From Gracilaria vermiculophylla (Eukaryota; Rhodophyta; Florideophyceae; Gracilariales; Gracilariaceae): 64,000 bases of DNA. The stretch is taken from positions 53,064-117,063 of the forward strand of contig JAHNZQ020000049.1 of NCBI GenBank assembly GCA_019155205.2, read 5' to 3'. Position numbers and translations under genes: made by a program. A model generated the notes under the pieces. It made no database searches. It was not told the origin of the DNA and saw only the letters and a list, made by a program, of their open reading frames with translations. This document shows positions 53,991-64,000 of the stretch, piece after piece; the first letter of the stretch is position 1, and every line of letters starts with the position of its first letter.

Positions 53991-55379
53991 CTAGACAACG
54001 CCCTTCTCCGGCATCCGGTGGATCTCATCGCGTTCGAAATCGCGCGCACGGCGCCCAGCCCTCCTCGGGAGTTGATGTACCGGTTTTGCATCCGGTGTGA
54101 GCTGGATCCTGTGCTTGGCCAGGCTGACCCGACCGAGGCGACCAGAAAACATGTCCTCAAAGGCGGATAGCATCTCCACTCTCCTATGGCAGTACCCTTC
54201 GAAATCTTCGCCAATTTGGAGCTTCTCCTGCCAGGTGGCAGGATCCTCTTCTTCTGGAGCCGTTGGAGTCGCTTCAGCCTCCATAGTGGCAATCGCATCG
54301 CGTTCCGCAAGGTCTTCCGATCGAGGAAGGTGAGCCAGTTCTACTGGGGCGGGTACTGCCAGTCCGACGACAGTTCCTTTTTGGAGCCGTAATGGCGACT
54401 CCTTCAGGTTGGCGAGCACAACCCTGAAGGGGATGTTCGATATTATTTCCATAACACCGTTAGCCATCATGGAGTGCTGCGTCGTCGTCAGGTGTGGACT
54501 CCCCTGTAGGAATGAAAGGCCATATGCAGAGGTCTGCACCAAAACTTCGGCCTGACTCCTCGCGGGTATTTCAACGCTCTTTACCACTCGGAGCTTATTC
54601 GACTGTGTCTCATTTGGAAGGGTACCCTTGTGACGCGCGTTTGCGTCCGGTCTTGGAGATGCAAATACAATACCTACAGAGGCGGCGTCATGAATCGTCA
54701 CCTTCCACAGGGGTGGGTAGATTGCACGTACATACCGATCCACAAAGGAAGTGCCGAATGTGCACTTTGCGGCCAAGTTGGTTGCCACGAGGAACCACAC
54801 TTTCACCTGTAAGGAGCCCAACCGGAGGTACAAAGGGATTGCGCCGAGGATGATCAATGCTCGACGCGACGCATCGCGCACCGTACGGAGCTTTCCAGTC
54901 CTAAAGGAGCCGAGAGCAGACCGCGGGAGCACGTCGGCGTGCACCAGATTGGGGCCAGCTCCGGTATCGAGGATGCCACGCATCGTGGTGGAGGCGAGCG
55001 GGGAACATCCTATAGACGCGAATACCTTGTACTTCTCACGGCAAAGTGTGCAAACAGAATCCTCAAAGGTGTCGAATGGGTCCAACGAGATTGAGGGGCC
55101 GGCCGATTCTGCGTCGACGGAGCAGATGGCCTTTCCCACTTTCCTTAAGGCGACCTCAGTGGAGCTGAGGCTCGATGTTAAAGAGCCACGCGGAGCCTCC
55201 ACGCGTGGCCCTGAGGGTTTTCCTGGTTGGAGAGGTGCTGGCTTCCAGGCGGAGACGGCTTCTGCGGTTGTGCATCGCGATGCGACGTGTTCCCTTGAGG
55301 TGAAACCTGCTGGGACACCGGCACCTGCGATGCGAGTGCAAGTGACAGTGGGACAGGCTGCACTCCCGGTAGAGCACAA
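53991..55379 (-). pseudogene. pol: Element E protease and pol N-terminus
   Basis: A 462-codon ORF overlapping the end of gag by about 200 bp in the -1 frame relative to gag. The retropepsin site is MRGILDTGAGPNLVHADVLP. A conserved RT-proximal segment follows (HRIQLTPDAKPVHQLPRRAG, DEIHRMPEKGVV). A stop after GVV separates it from the RT in the same frame, hence the pseudogene call. The overlap with gag suggests -1 frameshifting, but I see no convincing heptamer. Confidence 0.78.
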
Positions 55380-56449
55380 TAACCGTAGTTTCCTTTAGGG
55401 GAGCAGATGTCACGATACGCGGTTCGATAGCTTCTGCTTCCCGTTGGTGTGTCCTTCAGGTCCTGGAAGGTTTTCTCCCGTTCCTTCAGGATGGCGGCCC
55501 TCACTGCCGGGGTGAGAGTAGTACAGTGTACGGGCTCTCGTGACAAGCAAATCCTGCAAGGCGGTGGGTAGCCTCGAGGGTTCGCCAATCGGACGTTCCT
55601 GAAAGATCCTGCCGGGGCGTACGAAGTCGGAGACGAGGGTGTCCTCGTCCTTGACGGTGCTCCGTGAGAGGAGGCGTATGTGAGGACAAGGTCCTCTTGC
55701 TCTCCTACGAGCGTGAGCTCGTCGACGTCCTCCGAGGTGCTTGAGTCCAACGTCAGGGCGGATGCCCGACGGGTCCTTGAGGCCGCCGGTTTGTCCGAAA
55801 GTGGAGCATGACTGCGACGAGCGGCACGGTGGGTATCCCCATAGGATTCCGCGAAACGCACTAGGTCCGTGTGAGTGGTCTTTGGGTGCGTTTTCAGGTG
55901 ATTACGCACCCTCGCGCCTATCGAGGGAAGGAGTCCCTCGACAAACAGCGACTTCAACCGCCGTTCGAAGTACACGTTCCCACACCGTAGAGCCGTCGTC
56001 TATAGCTTCCGTGAGAACTCTGTCTCGGTCATTCCGGTGTTCTGCCTATAAGAGGTGACTTCAGCATCAGCATCGGCTATCACCTCGTCCTTGGCGTACC
56101 TTTTAAGGAGGAGATTGACTACTTCCGGGTACGGCGTCAAGATCTCCGTTCCAGGATCCTCCACAATGGTGCTCCCTCCCGTGAGGCGTGGCTGCACCAG
56201 CGAGTGCGCTTGGCCTGTGATGTAGAACTGAATGCATCATACGGCGGCACCTTCATGGACACAATTGGTGCTACACGCTGAACGGGAGCGCGAAAGAAAA
56301 TTCAACACCGAGATGGGGTCTTCGCCTGAGAAGTAGTGCTTCTTCATTTGAATATCTATGCGACGCTGGATCTTCGTGAGTCGTTTTGCGACCGACGCGT
56401 CGTAGAGTGTGAAGCGATCATTCAACCTGTAGGTGTCATAATCCACCAC
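55178..56449 (-). pseudogene. gag: Element E gag, two stops
   Basis: Three in-frame pieces. 56449-56237 has YFSGEDPISVLNFLSRSRSA (capsid start). 56197-56000 has TPYPEVVNLLLKRYAKDEV and TSYRQNTGMTETEFSRKL. 55975-55178 has FVEGLLPSIGARVRNHLK and a knuckle-like PPPCRICLSREPVHC. Stops separate them near 56236 and 55998. It would form the particle and bind RNA. The C-terminal 200 bp overlap pol. Confidence 0.78.
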
Positions 56450-57014
56450 TTTGGCGAAGAGGTCGTTAAGCGGGACGACCTTCCTGACCCTTCTGCTCTT
56501 CTCCTTGGGATGTATACTCTGCCCCGAGTTGGAGCTGTGTACGGATTCATATTCTAAGTTTCTCTCCGAATCAGTTTCTCACTTTCTACTTTTCTCCCTC
56601 CATTTCTTTCGGCGTCATACCTTTAGGTGGTCTGGGTAATTGAAGATCACCCCGTTATTGCGATTCACCCGAAGAGTATCCTGTCCTTCTCTCATTGGGT
56701 GAATTACTTCGCGGCGGGTATCTTGTGCTCCTCCGCGTGGCGTCACGTACAGACGGTGCATAGCAATATTCCTGAGGTGGTCCCGTTTCCCTACGGCAGT
56801 ATTCTTTTCCCCTCTGTCGTAGAGGGTTACAGTATATTGTACTTCTCTGCCAGGGGTCACCCAAGGTGTCGATTGAAGGAACCTCTCCTGTACGGAAGAA
56901 TGACTTTCAAACGCTGCTGCGGGGAGTAACTGCGCGGTTTGGGAACGAACCTATGCATGGATAACATCTGAGATCCTCTCTAGTGTCTATCCAACTGGTG
57001 CGCTGACCTTATAT
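56450..57014 (-). other. Element E leader and gag N-terminus
   Basis: Between the 5' LTR and the readable gag. The minus strand begins TATAAGGTCAGCGCACC after the LTR, with no standard TGG primer-binding site. Short open stretches may be the gag N-terminus. Confidence 0.4.
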
Positions 57015-57567
57015 TGTGGTACCGTCAGCCCTCCTCTCGAGGTAGTAAAGCACAACGTCCATTAGGAGTTTTTGTTGACTCCGAAGGTGCGTGTTCCTAA
57101 AGGTGGTTTCCGGTATCCGCTGTCGCGAGCCGGGGGAATTCTTAAAAGGGATCCGCAAACACCAAGCAAAGGGGGAGGTTCACTGGGCGGACAATGCTCC
57201 TACAGGCGCTGCTATGATGCGACCTGGGGATCTGCGGCTTAGAAACCTGAATTGATTGACGAGAGACTCCAACCGGAAAAGTAGATGAAGACTCAAGGGT
57301 GCTTGTCTTTACTTCCCCAGAGGTGGCGCTCAACCGACAGATTAAGTATCAAACCGGGAGCCCGCCACGGCAGGTCTCGCTACTGTACTAATTACCTGCA
57401 TAAATTATCTAAAATAAATAATAATTCTACCTTCCCTCAAGGATACTGTAGCGCACGAGTGTGGGGTTCTGCACCACGTGGCCCAGCTAATAAAATAAGA
57501 GCGCTCCTTACGAATATTATACCATAAGGCCAAACCACCCTATTTCCTTTGAAGCCACTGTACTTCA
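57015..57567 (-). repeat. Element E 5' LTR
   Basis: 553 bp, TGTGGTACCG to CTGTACTTCA on the plus strand, the partner of 47650-48202. It runs directly into the RT fragment of element F without a TSD. Confidence 0.87.
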
Positions 57568-58172
57568 ATTTCTATAGAAATACCGTGAAGTATCTGGGGC
57601 ACATCATTCGTCTCGGACGGCTCATGATCGAAGCAGTTCGAGTCAAGTCCCGCAAAAAGGCGCAAGAACCCCGGACGCAAACGAAACTGAGATCATTTCT
57701 TGGATTAGTTAACGTCTATGGACGGTTCATACCGAAGTTCTCGGATACCTTCGCACAGCTCAACGCGTTACTGCGTAAAATGCAGCCGCCAAAACTTTCG
57801 TCATTTACTGCCGATCAGTCTGCTGTTTTACTGTCCCTGATCAGGGCAGTGACAGTAGCTCCAATCATGTCACTCCCCAAGTTGGGCCTTCCGTACTCCG
57901 TGGACACGAACTACAGCGACCAAAAAGTGGATTGTGCACTGTTTCAAACATGTCCCGAAGGGGGGCACAAACCAATCGGATATTGGTCCAGGGCTCTGAA
58001 CATTCAAGAGAGGAACCATTTCGTCTCGGAGAAGGAGTGCCTCGCCGTGGTGCGGGCGCTCTCCACACTCCGTCTCTATCTAGCTGGGCTGCACTTCACC
58101 GTATTCACGGATTATTTTACTTTGAGTTGGCTGATGAACATCTTCGATCCATCAGGCCTCTTAATGCGGTGA
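57568..58172 (+). pseudogene. Element F RT thumb and RNase H
   Basis: Begins FYRNTVKYLGHIIRLGRL, then TKLRSFLGLVNVYGRFIP, YSVDTNYSDQKVDCALFQ, YWSRALNIQERNHFVSEKE, CLAVVRALSTLRLYL and FTDYFTLSWLMN. Ends in a TGA (58170-58172) exactly at the Trp that follows GLLMR, the same position as the TGA in G1. LRLVEFTFDM follows in frame. Confidence 0.82.
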
Positions 58173-58702
58173 AGACTCCGCCTAGTTGAATTCACTTTCG
58201 ACATGGGTTACAAGAAGTGTGCATAGAACGTGCAGGCCGGTGGCATATCATGTTTTCCCACAAAAAAAGAAGCCGTAGGCGACGCCGAAAAGGACAAAAT
58301 CTCTTGCTTCGCTGCCGAAGGAACTATCCAGGAAGCTCCGCCCTGTGCCTCTGATGGGGTTAGCCCCGGCGAAATCCCCGAGCTCCTCGCCTTCAACGAC
58401 GTCGAACACGACCCGTGGGAGACCTTCCTGCCAATCAGTACGTAGAAAATGATCCAAGAACAGTTCGGGGACACATCCCGTGTCATACTACTACTTGCCC
58501 GTCTGAATGGTGGCGAAGACCTACACTTTGAGGTGAACGACGTGGTCTACCTTTTCTGGACAGGGAAACGTCATAAACAGATTGTGGCGCCTCACTCCCT
58601 CAAGCCCAGGTTCCTTCAACTGTAACATTACCCAAAGCTCGGTGACCACCCAGGTGGGAGGAAGCTTTATCTAGCCCTTTGCAGGGCTTTTAATGACCCG
58701 CG
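58173..58702 (+). pseudogene. Element F linker and zinc domain, decayed
   Basis: Continues from RNase H with LRLVEFTFDMGYKK. Later, near 58600-58690, comes an integrase zinc-like HYPKLGDHPGGRKLYLAL with a stop. Frames shift twice. Nothing else readable. Confidence 0.5.
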
Positions 58703-59655
58703 ATGGCAGTGAATTGCTACGCCCCTGTGCGGCTTTGCACACAATGCGCAAAGACCCTGATCATACTCCGGAAGAATTCCAACAAGTTGAAGCTTTTACC
58801 TGCCAGGGCTCCTCTCGAGTTCGTCGCCATCGACATTTTTGGCCCGTTTTTGAAAACCAAAAAGGGGAATAGATTTTTAATCGTAATTACCAATTGCTTC
58901 CCTAAGCTTGTTCGGACTGTTTCTTTAAGGACGATCTCCGCTTTCGCGGTTGCACAAGCGTTTGTAACGCACTGGGTTTCTGTTTATGGGCTTCCCGTTG
59001 AGGTACAGTCCGACAACGGCGAACAATTCGTGTCGTGATTCTTTCAAGACATCTGCAGCATACTGGATGTGAGGAATCTATTTACCACGACATATCACCC
59101 GCAAACTAGCGGGAAGGTTGACCGGTTCAATCGCACACTACTTGCGTCGCTGCGCATCTACGTCGCGCGACACCCAACCTCGTGGGACCTTTTTACAGGG
59201 GCCGGAACGTATGCATACAAAAGGCAGGTACGTTGGACAACAGGGCTTACTCCATTCGAGTTCGTCTTGTCGATAGAACCGCAAGCACAGGCAGATACTC
59301 TGCAGTCCATCTGCAAGTACCATGTGTGGTGGAAGCATTGGCTTGCCATGCTCGTGCCAGTCCCCCGGAAGGCTATGGAGCTCGCTCAAGCCGCATATTA
59401 GCGTAACTTTGGTGACCGCCTGCGCAGTCACCCGCAAGAGAGTGTCATCCCTGGGATTTACCAGTTCGTTGGCAAAAAGGTATTCAACACCGCGAAGAAT
59501 GGCAGTCGCCCTAAGCTCTCGTTCGTGGCGGATGGCCCCTTCCGGGTTGCGTCTTCTGACCGGTTCATGGTGATACTCGCCATTGACAAGAAACAGGAGC
59601 TCCTGTCGCGTGACCGCGTTGTACAAGTGCCTCCTCCCTCACATGTGGTCTCATA
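58703..59655 (+). pseudogene. Element F integrase
   Basis: LCTQCAKTLIIL (zinc end), LEFVAIDIFGPFLKTKKGN (first Asp), VQSDNGEQFVS followed by a TGA at 59036-59038 (second Asp intact), HPQTSGKVDRFNRTLLASL, where the catalytic Glu position is Asp (VDRF for VERF). A TAG at 59399-59401 precedes RNFGDRLRSHP and KLSFVADGPFRVASSD, the C-terminal beta region. Two nonsense changes and a Glu-to-Asp change make it inactive. Confidence 0.82.
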
Positions 59656-59904
59656 AACTGACGATGCTTCTGTCACGATATCCGGCCACTACATCACCAC
59701 AGTCTCCCAGCATCTGGTGTTTTGCCACTCCACGCGGGGACTTTCGGACCTTCCGACAATTTCGAGTGTCCAGGCTTCGCTGACGTGTCCATTCGCGCGG
59801 CTCCGTTCACCTCTCCGTGGCGTATACACTCGCCCAATGCTGGCAACACGCCTACAGGTAGTCGCTCCGTCTAAGGTACTCTCGGCAAGGTGACTTGCAA
59901 GGGC

Positions 59905-60700
59905 CTACCGCATCTTGGCCATATCCCCCAAAATCTCGCTAGGGCGAAGCCTGACTTCTCGGAGAAACTGCGCGATGACATCGCTTCGAGACACCGAGCT
60001 CACAGGGTACGCGGTGGAATCAGTCCCTCCCGCCGTGGAGAGTGGAGTCGCCAGGGTCGCCGCGTGCGAGGGAGTGACTGGAGTAAGATCCTCAGGATCA
60101 TCCGCCAGAGCGTCAGCGCGCCCGTCACCCAGGGTCTCTTCTTCCATCGAGGTGTAACTCTGCATGACAGGCGCCTTGTCTACCCCGTCTTTGGCTCCAC
60201 CCGACTCGGAATTAAAATCCTCGACCGCCGCATCGGGTTCGTGATCCACCATGGAGTTACCCGCTGCAAAGACGCGGTGATATCCATCGGCGTCGACATA
60301 TCCACAAGGGTGATCAGCCGGGATCCTTTTGAGCGCAGTGCGATAGGTCTTCGCCTCCGCGCAGCTGATCCTCGTGTACTCCCAGGGATCAAAGTACACG
60401 AAGTCGCCAGCGTCTGCGGTTGTACGCCCAAGACCAGGACCAGATTCACGGTGCGGCTGGCTCTGATGGGAGGTCTGCGGCATTTTCAAGTCCCGCGACG
60501 GTTGCCTCCTTTCTATGCGGAGTACGGCTACGCCGCGGGATTGGAATTGAGTGGAGAGTGGTTGTGCCTCTTGCGGGGAGGTTCGGAGTGCGTGCGTACA
60601 TGGTGCGTTAGTTGGAGACCGCAGCCGAAGTAGTCGGAGAGGATTCGCAAGCAGTGCGTGTTGTCTGTCGAGAAGGAATTCCAGAAGCCGGCGAATAAGG
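59905..60700 (-). pseudogene. Element F antisense ORF remnant
   Basis: Minus-strand open frame, antisense to pol, between integrase and the 3' LTR. It carries AGDFVYFDPWEYTRISCAEA, closely matching GDFIFYDPWEGREIFEAEA of the G1 aORF, then RTALKRIPADHPCGYVDADG (G1: RTAERVIPRGLPRGFVNC). The middle part of the G1 protein is missing, so this copy has an internal deletion. The frame stays open upstream into the LTR, which is probably chance. Confidence 0.6.
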
Positions 60701-60757
60701 CGTGGTTGTACTGCCGCTTTACGACTTGGCTCTTCCTTTTCCAGGTACGCACCCTGC

Positions 60758-60773
60758 CTTGAGGGGGGAGATA
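60758..60773 (+). promoter_or_regulatory. Element F polypurine tract
   Basis: CTTGAGGGGGGAGATA directly before the LTR start TGTAGTGCAACGCC. Confidence 0.65.
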
Positions 60774-61609
60774 TGTAGTGCAACGCCCTCCCTAGCACGT
60801 TTTCTTGGCACTTTGCCGATTCCCCGGATTCTGGTTCGACCGTACTGCCACAGGCGTGATTCACGTCCGTTTACACGGTGCGCTCAGGAGTAATCGTCAC
60901 GGCGCGTGTCGCGCACCATAGCACGTGCGCGGCAGCCGCGCGCGGCCCGATGGCTACAGAATGGGCGCCGGCTGGCACCTGTCTTCCACGGTTCATTCAC
61001 TATTTTTGCTATTTTATTTATTTGCTTATTTCGCCCATTACGGCCCTACAGCTACAGTACTTAGCGCGACGGTACTTTCGCCGTCGAACCCAGTAAGCCG
61101 CACCAAGTAGGATCTTCTCTCGGAACTTGCCGCCCACGACAGTAATTCTCTCCACCTTGGAAAATTACGCCGTAGACTATGGAAGTCAACCGCCCATGAC
61201 GCCGAGAACCATTGTCTGGACTATTTTTCCCTTCCTCTAGACACATTCTCATACGAGGTTATCCCCACTGGACCTCCGGTGTACCCCTTTCAGCCTACGT
61301 CCGCCACCTGCTCAACATGGCTAGCCCAAAACCCTTGTGGCCCATTACATTACTCGGCCGCGCTGAGATAGCCCGATGCATTACAAGGAAATCTCAGCGC
61401 ACTTACGGAAACTGCCTCAATCACAAGACGTGACGGATCCCCGGTTTCTACACTTGTCTTCCTCTAGCATCTGTTGCAACGGCTTCGCCCCGGAGATACG
61501 CCCGGCTTATGTGCCTCGGTCGAGGAACTCTGTGTCTCTGAACCATCTCGCAAAAGGAAAGTTCCGAACATCCTTCGTGGTCCTTTTCCTTTTTGAGCAT
61601 TGCACTATA
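60774..61609 (+). repeat. Element F 3' LTR
   Basis: Starts TGTAGTGCAACGCC, ends GCATTGCACTATA (imperfect inverted repeat). Both ends match the G1 LTR; the middle is diverged. The 5' partner is absent because the element is truncated. Confidence 0.72.
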
Positions 61610-62640
61610 CGCGGCAACAACTTTCGCATTGCCTTTCTCCACAGAAAATGTCGACAGGAGCGCTGTAAGGAAGCGACTATGGTGGTCATAGTCACTGCTT
61701 TATGTGAGAATGGCCGTTGTCTGGCATGGATCTGGGTTTGGTTCGTTTTAGGGGAACCCCAAATATGTCCTGTATTTTGGACAGGAGAATGGTTGTCCAA
61801 AAACATACAAAACCACCAAGATTCGTTTTATTCTATACAATACGCACGGTGTCCTTTCCAAGGGTGCCAATGCAGTTTGAGAAAGAAACGGCTGCAGTAG
61901 GCAAAAATGCGCATTTTGACGAGTTTTATCGGTGTTTTATAGTTTTGAAACCCACTATATATTGAATCTGTTCAAAAGTCGCAAATTCATATCTAATAAA
62001 TATATGACTTTACAAATAAGCAGTCTTCCCGGCACACGAGTCGCTACATTTGAATTGGATTTAGAGTTGTGTTAACGATATACCATTTTCAGCATTGTGT
62101 TCATATGCTTGCAAAAATACACTCATCTATGTCATTGTCAATAATTTGGATAACCCTACGCAGCCAAATTGAAGCATAAGTGTTCTCGTGAGGGCATTTG
62201 GCACAAGACAGCATGGAAACACCCATACCTGAGAGTGTTTCAGCAGCCTCAAATTGAATCAAGAGGACATGGCACTTATTGACTACCAGCTTGACACAAG
62301 GAAACTTTGAATATCATGTCAGGTGTCATTTTAGCAGATGAAAATTTGCACTTGTCTATAGAAAATCGCTTGGATGAAAAAAAGAGCAGACATATCAAAA
62401 GTTTGAATCCGAAGACAGCGAAGAAAAGAAGAAGCAGTTTTAAAGCTTTAATCATTGCTTTGTACTGATACCGAAGACACAGTTTCATAAAAAAATTTCA
62501 TGATAGCACGCATATTAAAGTTGCCTTGTGTCACTTCATTAGTGATCAAATCGACCCGCGGGCACTGCCAGCAGTCTGGAAGACTTGTTTTGTTGGTCTC
62601 AACTGCATCAACGCCATCAGACTTACGAGTGGCTTAGTTT
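61610..62640. other. Spacer, no gene recognised
   Basis: No ORF resembling a known family. AT content rises after about 61900, as in the other presumed host spacers. Confidence 0.45.
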
Positions 62641-62644
62641 TCAA

Positions 62645-63034
62645 ATTTTAAACTTCTTTAATCAAAAAGCTTTTTACTAATTTATTCATACTGTATTAGT
62701 CCTACAAAGTTTATTGCCGGAAAAGTGTAGAAAGAAAAAACACATAGTTTTCTGTTCTTTGCGTATTAAGCTCCGCGTACTCATATTCATAAGTTAGGCA
62801 ATAAAACATTCGTACAAAACGACGTAAAGTGGTGTCTACGAAAAGAACAAATCATTAAAACATCCAAAGATGTTTCGTTTGTTTCCATGATGTCATTCTA
62901 ATGAAATGATATACTGTCAGGTTGAGCAGTTTTTGATAAGAAATAAACTCGCAGAAAAAGTTTCGAATGAAGGACTGAGTTTCCATGACGTCTTCCAGAA
63001 AGACCAGAAATCTGGCCTGATGTAAAGATAGATA
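62645..63034 (+). repeat. Diverged copy of EamA upstream region
   Basis: Aligns with 30475-30815: shared GCGTATTAAGCT, AGTGGTGTCT, GAACAAATCATTAAAAC, and a segment ending GATGTAAAG. The match resumes after the inserted element at 63967 (TTTGTCCTGTATGTTTTTC), so a paralogous gene may start beyond the window. Confidence 0.62.
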
Positions 63035-63966
63035 ACAGTTCAACATGTAATGCGTCGGAAAATTTTTAATGCGTCGTGTTAATCATGGCCTCTAAAGGCT
63101 CGTTTTTCTTCCAAATCACGATTCCAAGAAGAACGAGCAGCAAGCAACTTTCTCTCACGGGAAAATTTATTACCCGCTCCGTTTATTACTTGATGAAAAG
63201 ATAGTAAAAACATGTAGCTTTCAAAAGAGTCTACTTTCGTACAAATCATATGAGTACTTGAGTAAAAGCAGTTGGTCGGATGGAACTCAAACCCCAGAAT
63301 TCCAAATTTCGGCCAAAACGAGACAGAGATAACAATTCAAACGGTCTCTCTTGACCGCGGAGTCTGTACTGGACACATTAAAACGAAGGAACCAAGGCAG
63401 TTTTTGCCCTGATAGCGCTGGAGAGATCCGTCGCCTTATTAAGCTCGCTCCGCGCAGAGATGCGCTATTGGAGGGTTTTGGCGGAGACTCACTAGCAGAG
63501 GCTCAAGATTGCTGCTTCTCGCGCTGCTAAGAATCGCGCTTTGAACTGTGTTTAAAATGAGTTAATTGTAAAGTCGGCAGATGCAGCGAGGGATGGCGTG
63601 GGAAATCAAGTCGACTGATCTTCATTGGTTGCTCTCAAAGCTTGAAAGAAGAGGTGTGACCGAATTAAGTAGCCTCATACACGCTGTGCGGGCGCTGATC
63701 GTGTATGCGGAAACGCGCTTGGCGCGCGCGATACACGAAAAGTATACACGAAAACAGTGCCACTTGGGACGCTACAGTATTTCGCTCACTACGACGTCTG
63801 TTTTCTGTTTTAGAAACCAAAAGTTGTGTACACAAAGAGCTAAGACACCCAGCTTTTATATGACGTATCAAACGTCAAGCGTACTGCAGAAAAACGGAAA
63901 TGATGTCGGCTTCACTTTCCAAGATTTTCAGTCATTCAATTTCCGACGCATTACATGTTGAACTGT
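63035..63966. mobile_element. Non-autonomous TIR element, 932 bp
   Basis: Perfect 27-bp terminal inverted repeats (ACAGTTCAACATGTAATGCG... at 63035-63061; inverse at 63940-63966) flanked by TA on both sides. No transposase is readable inside. It interrupts the EamA-upstream duplicate, whose alignment resumes on the other side. Confidence 0.85.
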
Positions 63967-64000
63967 TAGGTGTATTTGTCCTGTATGTTTTTCAAATGTT

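Larger units (their letters stand above)
47650..57567 (-). mobile_element. Element E: large chromoviral Ty3/Gypsy with aORF
   Basis: Minus-strand element bounded by two 553-bp LTRs in the same orientation. The purine tract TTTAGGAAAGGGGGTA abuts the left (3') LTR on the minus strand. Order on the minus strand: gag, protease, RT, RNase H, integrase, chromodomain, then a plus-strand (antisense) ORF. No matching TSD is visible (TTCTG left, ATTTC right), and the right flank is the truncated RT of element F, so the locus has probably recombined. Confidence 0.82.
57568..61609 (+). mobile_element. Element F: 5'-truncated chromoviral gypsy
   Basis: Plus-strand gypsy related to G1. It starts abruptly inside RT at the edge of element E's LTR. 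RNase H, integrase, an aORF remnant, purine tract and 3' LTR follow. No chromodomain is recognised. Confidence 0.78.

Noticed and set aside
55178..55379. AAACCCT as a frameshift heptamer in the gag/pol overlap of element E
   Set aside because: It fits X XXY YYZ formally, but Y = C is not a known efficient slippery type.
63581..63961. 126-codon ORF inside the 932-bp TIR element
   Set aside because: It runs into the terminal repeat and has no transposase motif.
1..64000. CRISPR arrays, bacterial operons, rRNA genes
   Set aside because: No regularly spaced short repeats, ribosome-binding sites or rRNA-like sequence seen.

Overview
This window is eukaryotic nuclear DNA made almost entirely of layered transposable elements. 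Only two protein genes look like host genes. The evidence is chromoviral Ty3/Gypsy and Ty1/Copia elements with LTRs and target-site duplications (TSDs), Tc1 and PIF/Harbinger DNA transposons, a spliced secreted-enzyme gene, and no bacterial operon or ribosome-binding-site organisation. The element families and a single-domain secreted oxidase resemble those of red algae or oomycetes. I lean towards a red alga, but the sequence alone does not settle it. Two runs of exactly 100 N are scaffold gaps.

Left third (1-27.9 kb): two old minus-strand gypsy elements, here H1 and H2, are split by younger insertions. H1 has integrase (IN) near 2.0 kb, RNase H near 2.8 kb and reverse transcriptase (RT) near 3.6 kb. 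It is interrupted inside its RT by a complete gypsy element (element A, 3818-9370, TSD CACTC). H2 has gag near 27.7 kb, RT near 25.1 kb, RT end, RNase H and IN at 13.0-11.5 kb. It is interrupted by a copia element (13020-24937). The 3' LTR of that copia is itself split by a gypsy element (G1, gap to 24878).

Middle (28-47.6 kb): an AT-rich spacer; Tc1-like element T-A; an EamA/DMT-type transporter gene crossing an N gap; an older Tc1-like element (T-C) carrying a solo LTR; a minus-strand gypsy (element D, 35496-42653, TSD ATTCT) with another Tc1 (T-B) in its 3' end; a broken LPMO-like secreted oxidase gene with one intron; and a PIF/Harbinger transposon (44688-47410) with transposase and SANT/Myb-like genes facing each other.

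Right (47.6-64 kb): a minus-strand chromoviral gypsy (element E, 47650-57567) bounded by 553-bp LTRs; a 5'-truncated plus-strand gypsy (F, to 61609); then a spacer, a diverged copy of the sequence upstream of the EamA gene, and in it a 932-bp non-autonomous element with perfect 27-bp terminal inverted repeats.

The most unusual recurring feature is a long antisense ORF (aORF) between pol and the 3' LTR in three chromoviral elements (G1, E, F). It is transcriptionally opposed to gag-pol and its protein family is unknown to me. Other notable points: a -1 frameshift heptamer directly before the gag stop of element A; a shared non-CCA primer-binding sequence in element A and the copia; and IR/DR (direct repeats within inverted repeats) ends on all three Tc1 elements. 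Nearly every element ORF is interrupted, mostly by stops explicable as C-to-T or G-to-A changes.
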